Positions 16,515 to 26,583 are shown, counted from the stretch's first letter. The stretch is DNA of 64,000 nt from Selenomonas sp. AE3005 (GCF_000686945.1 NZ_KK366040.1:1-64000); one strand, 5' to 3'. Notes: generated by a model from the sequence alone, not told the origin. Program-made: numbers and translations.

Positions 16515-16794
16515 ATACAGCGAATTCAAACAGGAACTGCTGAAAAATCCCGTTGTCAAAGCCGAATATGATGCTCTTGCCCCGGAATACGACATTATTC
16601 AGGCCATGATTGCTGCCCGCAAGGAACAGAATATCACTCAAAAAGAGCTTTCCCTGCGTACAGGCATCACACAGGCAGATATCAGCCGCATCGAAAACGG
16701 CAATCGCAATCCGTCATTGAACATGCTCAAAAAACTGGCCAAAGGTCTTGGTATGACACTTCGGGTCGAATTCGTAGCAGATACCGCACATTAA
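16507..16794 (+). CDS. higA: HigA-type XRE antitoxin
   Basis: A 95-aa helix-turn-helix protein. The HTH is ITQKELSLRTGITQADISRI followed by ENGNRNPSL (residues about 42-70). The N-terminal part (KQELLKNPVVKAEYDAL) is typical of HigA-like antitoxins. ATG 16507 has GGAGATAT upstream, inside the end of higB. It should bind HigB and repress the higBA promoter. The stop lies 10 bp from the convergent end of rfbG. Confidence 0.92.
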   Translation: MSEYSEFKQELLKNPVVKAEYDALAPEYDIIQAMIAARKEQNITQKELSLRTGITQADISRIENGNRNPSLNMLKKLAKGLGMTLRVEFVADTAH

Positions 16795-16803
16795 CATCTA
16801 ACA

Positions 16804-17865
16804 TCAAACTTCCATAAATTTACGGATTTGTTCTTCCATAACCGCAGAAATATCTTTTCCCTGCTGCCATGCTTTCGCCCAAACCACTGTTTCTCTCAGC
16901 GCCTCTTTTATATGCCACCTTGGCTGCCAGCCAAGGTGACTTTTTATTTTAGAACAATCCAGCTTAAGGAAATTAGCCTCATGCGGCCCTTCCACGCTGA
17001 TATTTTTCCACGTAAGCCCTTCGCCCCAATGACGGCAGAAAATATCGGTCAGCTCGCCGGTGGTCACACAGTCGCATTCATCGGGACCAACATTGTACCA
17101 ATCCGCATATTTGCCATCTTCATACTGTGCCTGTGCAATCAACAAGTAAGCATAAAGCGGTTCCAGCACATGCTGGTATGGACGAGTGGAATTCGGATTG
17201 CGTACTTCAATGTTCTGCCCTGCAAAAGCTGCCCTTATGCAATCCGGCACAATGCGGTTCACAGAAAAATCACCACCGCCAATCACATTTCCTGCCCGCG
17301 CCGTGGAAATTGCACAGCGGCCATCAATGAAGAAACTCTTCTTGTAACTATGGGTTACCAACTCCGAACAGCTCTTACTATTGGAATACGGATCATAACC
17401 ATCCAAAGGCTCATTTTCCCGATACCCCCAGGGCCATTCCTTGTTCTCATAGACCTTGTCCGTAGTAACGTTCAGAAATGATTTGACGCTTTCCGCCTGC
17501 CGTACACATTCCAAAATATTGACTGTGCCCATCACATTAGTTTCGTAGGTCAGCACCGGCTCTTTGTAGCTTTCAATGACAATCGGCTGCGCCGCTAGAT
17601 GCAACACAATCTCCGGTTGGACTTCAGCAAAGACCTGCATCAGCTTTTCTCGGTCGCGGATATCGCCAATGACTGAATTTATCCTCGCTTCGATGCCAGC
17701 CTCACGGAAAACCTTGCCACCTTCTTCCGTAGGCGATTCCAAGGAATAGCCCGTAACAGCTGCCCCAAACATCGTAAGCATATTGCATAGCCACATTCCC
17801 TTGAAACCAGTATGTCCTGTGACCAGCACCTTTTTATCCTTATAAAAATCCGGATTTAACTTCAT
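16804..17865 (-). CDS. rfbG: CDP-glucose 4,6-dehydratase
   Basis: A 353-aa SDR-family dehydratase that makes CDP-4-dehydro-6-deoxy-D-glucose from CDP-glucose. It has GHTGFKGMWL at the cofactor loop, TTDKVYENKEWPWGYRE, and YDPYSNSKSCSEL carrying the catalytic Tyr-xxx-Lys near residue 159. It overlaps rfbF by four bases, consistent with coupled translation and sequential chemistry. Its downstream continuation toward the SDR and RmlC-like genes is interrupted by higBA on the other strand. Confidence 0.95.
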   Translation of the reverse strand: MKLNPDFYKDKKVLVTGHTGFKGMWLCNMLTMFGAAVTGYSLESPTEEGGKVFREAGIEARINSVIGDIRDREKLMQVFAEVQPEIVLHLAAQPIVIESYKEPVLTYETNVMGTVNILECVRQAESVKSFLNVTTDKVYENKEWPWGYRENEPLDGYDPYSNSKSCSELVTHSYKKSFFIDGRCAISTARAGNVIGGGDFSVNRIVPDCIRAAFAGQNIEVRNPNSTRPYQHVLEPLYAYLLIAQAQYEDGKYADWYNVGPDECDCVTTGELTDIFCRHWGEGLTWKNISVEGPHEANFLKLDCSKIKSHLGWQPRWHIKEALRETVVWAKAWQQGKDISAVMEEQIRKFMEV

Positions 17866-18644
17866 TTATCCCACACTTTCCATGGTGCCTTGCCTACCAG
17901 CCACATTTCTTCCAATTTCTGCTTATCCCGCAGAGTGTCCATGCACTGCCAGAATCCTTTGTGCTTATAGGCCATAATCTCACCATCATCCGCAAGATGT
18001 TCCATCGGGTCGCATTCAAACATCACATTAGATTGAATATAATCGAAAATTTTCGGTTCCAATACCATATAGCCACCATTGATATAACCGACATCATCCC
18101 GGCTCTTTTCCCGGAACGACTGTACATTATCCCCATTCAAATCCAAGATACCGAAACGGCCTTCTGGCTTTACGGCAGTCAGCGTACAGGCCTTGCCATG
18201 GGATTTATGGAACTCTACCAAAGCTTTCAAATTCACATCACAAACACCATCACCATATGTCATCAGGAATGGTTCATCCCCAACGTAATCCTGAATTTGC
18301 TTAATACGCCAGCCAGTCAAAGAATCCAAACCTGTATCAACCACCGTCACTTTCCACGGCTCAAAATCTGTGGAAATAATCCCACGATGCTCTCGCTCAC
18401 CATCTACACGGAAATCAAAAGAAATATCACTTGCTTGAAGGAAATAATGCGCAAAATAATTCTTTATATACTCCTGCTTGTAACCAGCACAAATGATGAA
18501 TTCATCGAAACCATAATGCAAGTATTCCTTCATGATATGCCAAAGGATTGGCTTGCCACCGATTTCAATCATAGGCTTTGGCTTGAATTGCGATTCTTCA
18601 CTAATTCTGGTACCGAAACCACCGGCTAATAGTACAACCTTCAT
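17862..18644 (-). CDS. rfbF: Glucose-1-phosphate cytidylyltransferase
   Basis: A 260-aa nucleotidyltransferase that forms CDP-glucose from CTP and glucose 1-phosphate. The N-terminal LLAGGFGTRISEESQFKPKP is the signature loop, and TYGDGVCDVNL carries the metal-binding Asp. RfbF commits carbon to CDP-6-deoxy or 3,6-dideoxy sugars. RfbH, needed for 3-deoxygenation, is absent here. Confidence 0.95.
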   Translation of the reverse strand: MKVVLLAGGFGTRISEESQFKPKPMIEIGGKPILWHIMKEYLHYGFDEFIICAGYKQEYIKNYFAHYFLQASDISFDFRVDGEREHRGIISTDFEPWKVTVVDTGLDSLTGWRIKQIQDYVGDEPFLMTYGDGVCDVNLKALVEFHKSHGKACTLTAVKPEGRFGILDLNGDNVQSFREKSRDDVGYINGGYMVLEPKIFDYIQSNVMFECDPMEHLADDGEIMAYKHKGFWQCMDTLRDKQKLEEMWLVGKAPWKVWDK

Positions 18645-19687
18645 TTATAGGCTCCCCCTAGCTTTTTTATCTTTTTAATGATTCGAACCCACAAATATGG
18701 ACGAATAAACTTCAATATGTTTCGGTAAAAAAATACCGATAGTGAGTTCTTATAATTTAAAACATCTTTTATATCACGATAATCAACATCAACATTAAAA
18801 AGTTTACACGAATTCATTCCGTCATGAATAAAAGCATTTTGATGCATATGATAAAAGAGCTTGAACACACGATTTACACGATTTGACACAGCCTTATTTT
18901 GCTCGTAATTATACAGTAAGAACTGACGTAAGGTCTGGGGATTCATGGATTCATTCGCCGCAATCCTATATTGCATCAACGTTTTACCTAACCTATATAC
19001 GTAACCATAACCTGCCTGCAACTTGCACATGAAATTAGCATCTGCTGCAGGATAATAATCTTCATCAAAACCGCCCATAGCCATCGCCTCATTCTTTCTA
19101 AAAGCAAATCCAGCTATCGAAACAGGACAAGTCTTGAAATAAAAATCGATCATGGATAGTTTCTTTACTTTTCCATCATACAAACCAACATCCGTCACTT
19201 CACTCTCAGCATTTATCAATTCATGTTCTACACCGATAGCCACACAATCACTATTTATTTTCGTTACATTTAAGATATTTTCTACATAATCCGGCTTCAT
19301 CTTATCATCATCATGCAAAATAGCAATCCACGGCGAATCCGCCACTTCAATACAACGATTGAAATTTCCAAACATCCCGATATTCTTCTCATTCTTATAA
19401 TACATGACCTTATCTTCTGGATAAGATTTCACTATATCGTAAATATCGTCATTTTCTGCTGTATTATCAACAACGATGATATTATAGACATGCTTCGTAT
19501 TCTGATTCAGCGCACTTTCGATAGCTTCGCGGATAAATTCCACACGCTTATACACTGGTATGACAATCGATATTTCAGCTTTAGCATTTTTCTTTCCATG
19601 CAAAAGGAGAGATTTTACGTTTCGATACTTTGTAAAATGATCATCCCTATTAAAAAAATCATACTTATCATACGTTACAATATCCAT
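18641..19687 (-). CDS. Family 2 glycosyltransferase
   Basis: A 348-aa GT-A fold transferase: SIVIPVYKRVEFIREAIESA near residues 44-63, IVVDNTAEND, and LHDDDKMKPDY, a DxD-like metal motif. Basic, Tyr-rich C-terminus may associate with the membrane. The acceptor and donor are unknown. ATG 19687 follows GGGGGAG; an ATG at 19705 lacks a site. It overlaps rfbF by four bases. The gene is distinctly AT-rich relative to rfbF/rfbG. Confidence 0.85.
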   Translation of the reverse strand: MDIVTYDKYDFFNRDDHFTKYRNVKSLLLHGKKNAKAEISIVIPVYKRVEFIREAIESALNQNTKHVYNIIVVDNTAENDDIYDIVKSYPEDKVMYYKNEKNIGMFGNFNRCIEVADSPWIAILHDDDKMKPDYVENILNVTKINSDCVAIGVEHELINAESEVTDVGLYDGKVKKLSMIDFYFKTCPVSIAGFAFRKNEAMAMGGFDEDYYPAADANFMCKLQAGYGYVYRLGKTLMQYRIAANESMNPQTLRQFLLYNYEQNKAVSNRVNRVFKLFYHMHQNAFIHDGMNSCKLFNVDVDYRDIKDVLNYKNSLSVFFYRNILKFIRPYLWVRIIKKIKKLGGAYK

Positions 19688-19706
19688 ATTTCTCCCCCAA
19701 AACATT

Positions 19707-21098
19707 TTATTGATTAAATTTACTTATTATTGCCAACATTCCCGTGCGAATCATATACCACGGAGATATCTGAAATTCCCGCAGGACAACTAATGGCCAA
19801 TACCAGTTGCTATAAACAAGCTGTGCCAAACACTGTCCGACCAATAATCCCCATAGCTCCATTCCTAATATCTGCACATTAAACAGTGCCAGCAATATTA
19901 CAGCTATCCCAGAATAAATCGAAGCCTTCACAAAAGGAACTTCATTGCGTGTCGTAATGACCGTAGCAAAATTCGAATGATTATACTCCAAGAATAAATA
20001 AAAGAGCATAAACGCTACCATCGACGAGGGCAATAGTAATGTATTACTATGAATCAAGACTAGGATATCATTGCCAAATACTAATATTCCAAACGCACAA
20101 GCAAGAAATATCAAGCCTCCCAGCACAAATGTCATAGACATCAGTCTGACAATCCCCAAATCATCCTTTATCACTCTCATTTCATTCAACATAGGCAGAT
20201 AGGTCGAAAATGGAATTCTTGCCAGTGTCAAAGCAAAATTAATAATCTGTAAAGTAAGCCCATAAGCAGCCACTGTTTTTAAATCAAAAAATATCGAAGT
20301 CAACAGGGTATTAGCTTGTATGATGAGATACGCACCAATAGATGATATCCCCATTTTCTTCGCATTAAACCAGATGATTTGGAGATACTCTTTGGTTTCT
20401 TCTTTGGACATTTCCATATCAGGTATTGACAAATGCTTGTTTAGAAATGATTTGCACATCATGCGAACAATCACACCGTTAAAAAGGAAGGCAATAGCTA
20501 CAGCCATGATTGAGCCACCAAAGAATAAACCAATCACCGCAATAACGATAAAAACTACATTAGATACAATGGCAGCCTGTTGCCCCTGACGGATAAGACC
20601 TACACCATTCAGCAAGAATATCCAATAACTATAAAGGAAATTCAGAAATAAACCTATCGCATATATACACCATGCGATCAGATAATACGTATTATCCGCA
20701 AAAGAACGCGTGATGTAATATATATATCCCGTTCCTAAAAACAAGAGTAAAAATAATGCTAGTAAAGAGATATAGAAATAAACATATTTTGATACATGCT
20801 TGATTTTTGCCAACAGTTCATAGTTGATTTTCTTGCTAAAATTATTTTTTGCCGCCAAACCTTCTTTGGATAACTTCTCAGCGCCAGCATAGGCATAGGA
20901 CACATTCCTGGTAATCGTTGGCGAAAAGCCCATATCCAAAATCTGTGTCATCGAGCCTATCGCTAAGAACACATACCATACGCCCATTTCCTCACTCGAC
21001 AACATTCGCAACATCAGCGGCAGTAACAAAACGCCTGAAAAGAAACGTAAAATATATCCTAAGTAGCTCCATAGAACATCCACTTTCGTTATATGCAT
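19707..21098 (-). CDS. Wzx-type oligosaccharide flippase (polysaccharide biosynthesis transporter)
   Basis: A 463-aa polytopic membrane protein with about 12 hydrophobic segments and the MATE/MOP-like N-terminus VDVLWSYLGYILRFFSGVLL. It is expected to flip undecaprenyl-linked O-units across the inner membrane. Like most Wzx genes it is AT-rich and poorly conserved. A manC C-terminal fragment lies directly upstream, so the locus was rearranged here. Confidence 0.85.
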   Translation of the reverse strand: MHITKVDVLWSYLGYILRFFSGVLLLPLMLRMLSSEEMGVWYVFLAIGSMTQILDMGFSPTITRNVSYAYAGAEKLSKEGLAAKNNFSKKINYELLAKIKHVSKYVYFYISLLALFLLLFLGTGYIYYITRSFADNTYYLIAWCIYAIGLFLNFLYSYWIFLLNGVGLIRQGQQAAIVSNVVFIVIAVIGLFFGGSIMAVAIAFLFNGVIVRMMCKSFLNKHLSIPDMEMSKEETKEYLQIIWFNAKKMGISSIGAYLIIQANTLLTSIFFDLKTVAAYGLTLQIINFALTLARIPFSTYLPMLNEMRVIKDDLGIVRLMSMTFVLGGLIFLACAFGILVFGNDILVLIHSNTLLLPSSMVAFMLFYLFLEYNHSNFATVITTRNEVPFVKASIYSGIAVILLALFNVQILGMELWGLLVGQCLAQLVYSNWYWPLVVLREFQISPWYMIRTGMLAIISKFNQ

Positions 21099-21124
21099 TA
21101 TCCATGAATCCTTCCCTGTCTTAT

Positions 21125-21258
21125 TTATTCGGCAAACCTCACAATATCATCCTCACTGATATAGGCATTATTATGGATTTCGATAAGCTCCAAAGGAATC
21201 TCCCCCGGATTAGTAAATAGGTATTTTACAGTCTGCGGGATAAACACAGATTCTTCCT
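21125..21258 (-). pseudogene. C-terminal remnant of manC (cupin, mannose-6-P isomerase type II domain)
   Basis: Codes for ESVFIPQTVKYLFTNPGEIP and then LELIEIHNNAYISEDDIVRF, the end of the cupin domain of bifunctional ManC/AlgA-type proteins. It is open for about 44 codons to TAA at 21125 and preceded by an in-frame stop. It is the third manC relic in the window and the only C-terminal one. No intact GDP-mannose gene remains here. Confidence 0.8.
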
Positions 21259-21306
21259 GTTACACTTGATAGAATACTTGTTTCGTATGTACGAAGTTTG
21301 AGAATG

Positions 21307-21804
21307 TTATATAATAAAATAATAGGGCATAACTTCACATGTATTTGTATACATAAGATATACTAGATTTATCATGCCAAAAATATAAAAACAAAACTTC
21401 AGCATAATTAATATATTTCTTTGCCTTACCATATCCAATAAATAACAAATAAGCACACATCCATAAATCAAGAATGTATCACTTAATCGACTGAATATAT
21501 TCATCGTAGTGGTCGATGCATAGAACATAACGCATCCAAAAAGAACCATAATATTTAAATATGAGATTTTTCTCCCTACCTCAAAATCATATTTAAACAG
21601 GCTATTAAACAATACTAAAAGGATATATGCTACACACTTCATTAAACCATAATACCCTGATTCTCTTGGCGCATTTAATTCACTATCTGCATTAAAATAG
21701 CCTACATACGTATCCCCTAACACATATGTATTATTCAACAAATAACTATAACTCGCTTGTAATATTACCACTCCTATAGCAAAAGGTATGATTAATCTGA
21801 ACAA
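21307..21804 (-). pseudogene. Truncated EpsG/Wzy-like polysaccharide polymerase (C-terminal part)
   Basis: About 165 aa with four or five membrane segments, resembling the C-terminal third of EpsG-type polymerases. A full-length protein would be about 350-400 aa. The frame begins inside the end of capF at a TTG, so the N-terminal half appears lost by fusion to capF's 3' end. It may be translated by coupling, but function is doubtful. The complete Wzy candidate is at 30043. Confidence 0.6.
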
Positions 21805-23063
21805 ATCACTCTCCCCATTTTTAACTTGTAAACTATTTCCTCGAATGTATCAGGCTGAGTAAAATCAAACACCTCATTAGCCCACATTAATGTTACTAGA
21901 TTTTCAGTCTCACTTAAATTGATAATATTATGCGTATATCCCGGCAGCATATGCACCGCCTGTATTTTATCTCCACTGACTTCAAATTCAATGACTTCAT
22001 CGGTGCCGATTTTCCGTTCTTGTATCAAACCATGTCCAGCAACGACAATGAAGAATTCCCATTTACTATTGTGCCAATGCTGACCTTTGGTAACGCCTAG
22101 TTTGCTGATATTCACCGAAAACTGACCATGATCGGCGGTTTTCAGCAACTCCGTAAAGCTGCCACGTTCATCGCAATTCATCTTTAAATCGAAAGCGACT
22201 TTCTCCTTCGGCAAATAGGACAGATACATACTATATAATTTCTTGGCAAAGCTGCCTTCCGGAATTGCCGGCATGATCAGAGTATGCGGCTGATCATGAA
22301 AGGTATGAAGAAGTTCCACAATCTGTCCTAAGGCAGCCTTATGTGTAACGGGTGCATAGCAATAACGTCCAGATTCAGTTGGTTTTGCCATCAGGCCATC
22401 ATACTCGATACCATCAATCACTTCCCCGGTTTTGGGATACTCGCAACGCATTGCCTTACCTTCGAGCAGGTCATACATTACCTCCAACAGGTCATCAATG
22501 AACAACATTTCGAGTTCTACAGACGGATCATTTACCGTTATCGGCAAATCATGAGCAATGTTATGACAGAATGTCCCTACTGCAGAGTTATAGTTGGGAC
22601 GTACCCATTTGCCAACCAAATTTGGAAACCGATAAACATAGACAGGCGCACCTGTTTCCTCACCATAATGGAGGAACAGTTCCTCTCCATCCCGCTTGCT
22701 CAGGCCGTATTCCGACGCTCCAAAACGTCCGGCCAAGGTTGCCTGCAGGGATGAACTAAGCATTACCGGACATTTGTTATTGTGTTTTTTTAACGTATCG
22801 AGCAGGATACTCGCAAAGCCAAAATTTCCTTCCTCAAATTCCTTAGGGTCTTTTGGCCGGTTTACCCCGGCAAGATTGAAGACAAAATCACAGTCAGCAC
22901 AAAACTGCTCCAAATCCTCTACCGTGTTATGTCGGTCATATTCATAAATCGCTTGAATAGATATATTGGGGCGCGTCCTGTTCTTTCCGTCCCGAATATT
23001 TTTCAAGTTCTCTACAAGATTGCGGCCAACAAAGCCTGCCGCGCCTGTTACCAGTATCTTCAT
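21792..23063 (-). CDS. capF: CapF/FnlB-type bifunctional reductase-epimerase (UDP-L-FucNAc pathway)
   Basis: A 423-aa two-domain enzyme: an N-terminal SDR (KILVTGAAGFVGRNLVENL, SEYGLSKRDGEE with Tyr-xxx-Lys) and a C-terminal cupin with GQHWHNSKWEFFIV, the zinc-binding histidines. CapF epimerises at C3 and reduces C4 of the product of CapE to give UDP-N-acetyl-L-talosamine-type sugar, which CapG converts to UDP-L-FucNAc. The ATG at 23063 overlaps the capG stop as ATGA, so I prefer it to one at 23078. Confidence 0.93.
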   Translation of the reverse strand: MKILVTGAAGFVGRNLVENLKNIRDGKNRTRPNISIQAIYEYDRHNTVEDLEQFCADCDFVFNLAGVNRPKDPKEFEEGNFGFASILLDTLKKHNNKCPVMLSSSLQATLAGRFGASEYGLSKRDGEELFLHYGEETGAPVYVYRFPNLVGKWVRPNYNSAVGTFCHNIAHDLPITVNDPSVELEMLFIDDLLEVMYDLLEGKAMRCEYPKTGEVIDGIEYDGLMAKPTESGRYCYAPVTHKAALGQIVELLHTFHDQPHTLIMPAIPEGSFAKKLYSMYLSYLPKEKVAFDLKMNCDERGSFTELLKTADHGQFSVNISKLGVTKGQHWHNSKWEFFIVVAGHGLIQERKIGTDEVIEFEVSGDKIQAVHMLPGYTHNIINLSETENLVTLMWANEVFDFTQPDTFEEIVYKLKMGRVICSD

Positions 23064-24232
23064 ACGTCTTTTCTCCACACCATCTTATTAACCACACCAA
23101 CATAGGATTGAATGAGTTTTACAACCTTATCCGACACATTGATGTCCGTATAGTCCGGCACAGGCATTGCTCCGCCATTTTTCTCTTCCTTAACCATCTC
23201 TACAGCGGTATCTACAGCCTGGAGCAATCCCTTTTCATCAATTCCGGATAGGATAAAGCAGGCCTTGTCCAAAGCCTCAGGACGCTCTGTCGATGTGCGG
23301 ATACATACTGCTGGAATTGGCTTTCCGATTGAAGTAAAGAAACTGCTTTCCTCTGGCAGTGTGCCGGAATCCGAAACAACTGCAAACGCATGCATCTGCA
23401 GGCAGTTATAATCATGGAATCCCAGCGGTTCATGCTGAATTACACGAGAATCAAGTATGAATCCTGAAGACTCCAACCTTTTCCTGGAGCGTGGGTGACA
23501 GGAATACAGAATCGGCATATCGTATTTTTCGGCCATGCGGTTAATCGCCGTAAAGAGACTCGTAAAATTCTTTTCCGTATCAATATTTTCTTCACGGTGA
23601 GCAGATAAGAGTATGTATTTCCCCTTCTCCAAACCAAGACGGGTGTGTATATCCGATGCCTTGATTGCCTCCAGATTATCGGTCAGAACCTCTGCCATAG
23701 GCGAACCTGTCACATATGTACGTTCCTTTGGCAGGCCGCAGTCAGCTAAATAACGGCGTGCATGCTCGGAATAAGCCAAATTCACATCACTGATGATATC
23801 GACAATGCGCCGATTCGTCTCCTCAGGCAGGCATTCATCCTTGCAGCGGTTGCCAGCCTCCATGTGAAAAATAGGGATATGCATACGCTTGGCACCAATC
23901 ACAGACAAACAGGAATTCGTATCGCCCAGGACCAGAACCGCATCCGGCTGCAGTTCTGCCATAGCCTTATAGGAAGATGCGATAATATTGCCCATCGTTT
24001 CGCCCAGATCATTTCCCACTGCATTCAAATAAAGTTCCGGATCTGCCAGCCCTAAATCTTTAAAAAATACCCCATTAAGGTTATAGTCATAATTCTGTCC
24101 CGTATGTACCAGCACAGTATCAAAATACTTACGGCACTTCTTGATTACAGCAGACGACCGAATGATTTCCGGACGCGTCCCCACAATAATCATCAGTTTC
24201 AATTTGCCATTATCTTTCCAATGGATACTCAT
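23060..24232 (-). CDS. capG: UDP-N-acetyl sugar 2-epimerase, CapG/FnlC type
   Basis: A 390-aa non-hydrolysing 2-epimerase related to WecB, with VGTRPEIIRSSAVIKKC, HTGQNYDYNLNGVFF and HMEAGNRCKDECLPEE. It lies between capE and capF, so the expected reaction is the last step to UDP-N-acetyl-L-fucosamine rather than UDP-ManNAc. The general WecB is encoded separately at 46242. ATG 24232 has a GGGAGAAG site. Confidence 0.92.
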   Translation of the reverse strand: MSIHWKDNGKLKLMIIVGTRPEIIRSSAVIKKCRKYFDTVLVHTGQNYDYNLNGVFFKDLGLADPELYLNAVGNDLGETMGNIIASSYKAMAELQPDAVLVLGDTNSCLSVIGAKRMHIPIFHMEAGNRCKDECLPEETNRRIVDIISDVNLAYSEHARRYLADCGLPKERTYVTGSPMAEVLTDNLEAIKASDIHTRLGLEKGKYILLSAHREENIDTEKNFTSLFTAINRMAEKYDMPILYSCHPRSRKRLESSGFILDSRVIQHEPLGFHDYNCLQMHAFAVVSDSGTLPEESSFFTSIGKPIPAVCIRTSTERPEALDKACFILSGIDEKGLLQAVDTAVEMVKEEKNGGAMPVPDYTDINVSDKVVKLIQSYVGVVNKMVWRKDV

Positions 24233-24246
24233 GAATATCTTCTCCC

Positions 24247-25311
24247 TTAAGCCTCAACTGCATGTGGACGGCCTTCCAATTCTTCCTTCACATAGTCTGT
24301 GGTCATAATTTTTTTCACAACGCCATCCACATCCAGACGATTTGTATTGTGGGAAGTATAGGCCTCGTCACCTTCGGTGACCACATCCCCCTGCACGTAG
24401 AACTTATCATAGTTAAGGCCACGAGCATCAGAACTAATACGGAAATAGTTGCCCATATCCGTAGAACGCAAGCGTTCTTCTCTGGTCATTAACGTTTCGT
24501 AAAGTTTTTCTCCATGACGAGAGCCTATGATTTTCTTCTCCGTCTGTCCAAATACCTTCATTACACCATCTGCCAGGTCACCAATAGTGCTGGCATCAGC
24601 CTTCTGAATGAACAAATCGCCCGGTTCAGCATGCATAAAGGCAAATGACACTAAATCTACAGCTTCATCAAGGTTCATCAAGAAACGCGTCATATTAGGG
24701 TCTGTGATAGTAATAGGCGCTTTTCTCTTAATCTGGTCAATAAACAAAGGAATGACCGATCCACGGCTGCACATTACATTTCCATAACGAGTACAACATA
24801 GCACCGTACCGCTCCTATCAAAAGCAGCCTGCGCTCTGGCCCCCATCACTTTCTCCCCCAGCATCTTAGTTGCACCCATTGTATTGATGGGATACGATGC
24901 TTTATCTGTAGATAAGAACACAACCTTCTTTACTGCATTTTCCACAGCCGCCGTAATAACATTATCTGTACCTATAATGTTCGTCTTAACAGCCTCCATA
25001 GGAAAAAACTCACAGGAAGGTACTTCTTTCAACGCTGCAGCATGAAAAACATAATCTGCTCCATACATGCATTCACGCACAGAAGATAGATTACGCACGT
25101 CTCCTACATAGAACTTTACTTTCGAGGCATATTTAGGATATCTTGCCTGCAACGTGTGCCGCATAGTATCCTGCTTCTTCTCATCGCGGCTGAGAATACG
25201 AATCTCTCCCAGGCCAGAGCAAATGAAATGCTTAAGCACTGTGGAGCCAAAAGACCCAGTACCGCCGGTAATAACCAAAGTCTTATCCATAAATGAGTCC
25301 CTGATGTCCAT
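24247..25311 (-). CDS. capE: CapE/FnlA-type UDP-GlcNAc 4,6-dehydratase/5-epimerase
   Basis: A 354-aa SDR that removes water from UDP-GlcNAc and inverts C5, the first step to UDP-L-FucNAc. It has TGGTGSFGSTVLKHF and the atypical catalytic NTMGATKMLGEKV, where Met replaces the SDR Tyr, as in the CapE/FlaA1/PglF group. ATG 25311 lies ten bases after TGGAGGA. It leads the capE-capG-capF block. Confidence 0.94.
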   Translation of the reverse strand: MDIRDSFMDKTLVITGGTGSFGSTVLKHFICSGLGEIRILSRDEKKQDTMRHTLQARYPKYASKVKFYVGDVRNLSSVRECMYGADYVFHAAALKEVPSCEFFPMEAVKTNIIGTDNVITAAVENAVKKVVFLSTDKASYPINTMGATKMLGEKVMGARAQAAFDRSGTVLCCTRYGNVMCSRGSVIPLFIDQIKRKAPITITDPNMTRFLMNLDEAVDLVSFAFMHAEPGDLFIQKADASTIGDLADGVMKVFGQTEKKIIGSRHGEKLYETLMTREERLRSTDMGNYFRISSDARGLNYDKFYVQGDVVTEGDEAYTSHNTNRLDVDGVVKKIMTTDYVKEELEGRPHAVEA

Positions 25312-25360
25312 ACACTTTATTTCCTCCAAAAGTATCTATTACACATGAAGTTTTATAATT

Positions 25361-26583
25361 TTATATTTTTTTATCCTTGTAACCTGCTATATTTTTGTAT
25401 AATTCAACAAATTCTCTAAATCTTTCTTTTCGATCAAAACACTTAGACCTTGTAAGACATGTTTCTGTACTAATACATTCTCCTTTACAGATGTCTTTAA
25501 TTGCTTTCATGAGACCTTCCAAATCATCTGGTTCAACTGAAAGGCCACTAGATTTATTAATAATCTCGGCACTCCCGCCTGTTCTAAAAGTAACAACTGG
25601 TGTTCCGCACGCAAGTGCTTCTATATTAACTGTAGGAAAATTTTCCTCCCGTGTAGGATTAATAAATACATCAGCTGCTGTATATATTTCTGCCAGCTTA
25701 TGTTTACTACTAGTTCTTTCAATCGCTATAATATCCTGGGGCAGTATAATGTTTTTATCGACACCAACAATTACAATTACGTATTTTGATTTGTCAAGCC
25801 TCTTATTCAAATCAATAAATACATCCAAGCCTTTACGATAAGACCAACCAAATGACACCCCTAAGAGGATTTTTACCCCTTCTTTAATTTTATACCTCTC
25901 ACGAAAGTCACTTTTTTTCGGCTTAAACACATTTAAGTCAATCCCATTATTAATCACTTTTACTTGATACTCATTGAGAAATGATTCCTTTACTAAACTG
26001 GCCAACCATTTAGAAGGAGTAACAATAGTCATGTCCTCCACTCCAGTAAATGTCATTTTTTTTGTTTCCATAACACGTCTGTCCTATCCCAAAAAACAGA
26101 CGGATACTCATTCTTAGGATATGGACAGTCATAACATCCTGTCTTCCACCTATCGCATCCACTAATTTGAAAATGTGGGCATCTCCCCGTAAAAGCCCAG
26201 CAATCATGCAAAGTCCATATCACTTTAATATGATGCTTCTTAATATAATCAAACAGCAATCCAACATGAATATAATTACAATGCAGATTATGAAGATGTA
26301 TGATATCTGGTTTGATTCTGTCGACCTTTTTTAAAAAGGCTAATGTTGAAAAGTATGATGAAAAACCGCGCATTCCGGTAAAGCGAGAATACAACTCATT
26401 TACTCTCCTTATATTATACGAAGAAATAATGATATCTCTTTCGGCTTTAGGTCCATTATTCTTATCTGGTGCATATGCCTGCCAACAAATAAAACCATTA
26501 TCTTCTGCAATTTTTGATATACCACGCATTATATTGCCGGTACTACCGAAGTTCCCCAAATTAATAGATAAAACTTCCCTCAT
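25361..26583 (-). pseudogene. Family 4 glycosyltransferase split at an A8 tract
   Basis: Two open frames together encode one GT-B transferase of about 407 aa. The first (26583-26053) holds the N-terminal acceptor domain (SINLGNFGSTGNIMRGISK, IIHLHNLHCNYIH). The second (to 25361) holds the donor domain with IEALACGTPVVTF and the preceding E-rich ENFPTVNIEA. The break is exactly at eight A on the coding strand (T8 at 26056-26063); nine would give continuous reading WKQKKMTFTG. All else is intact. It is either phase-variable, expressed by slippage, or a sequencing error. Confidence 0.85.
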
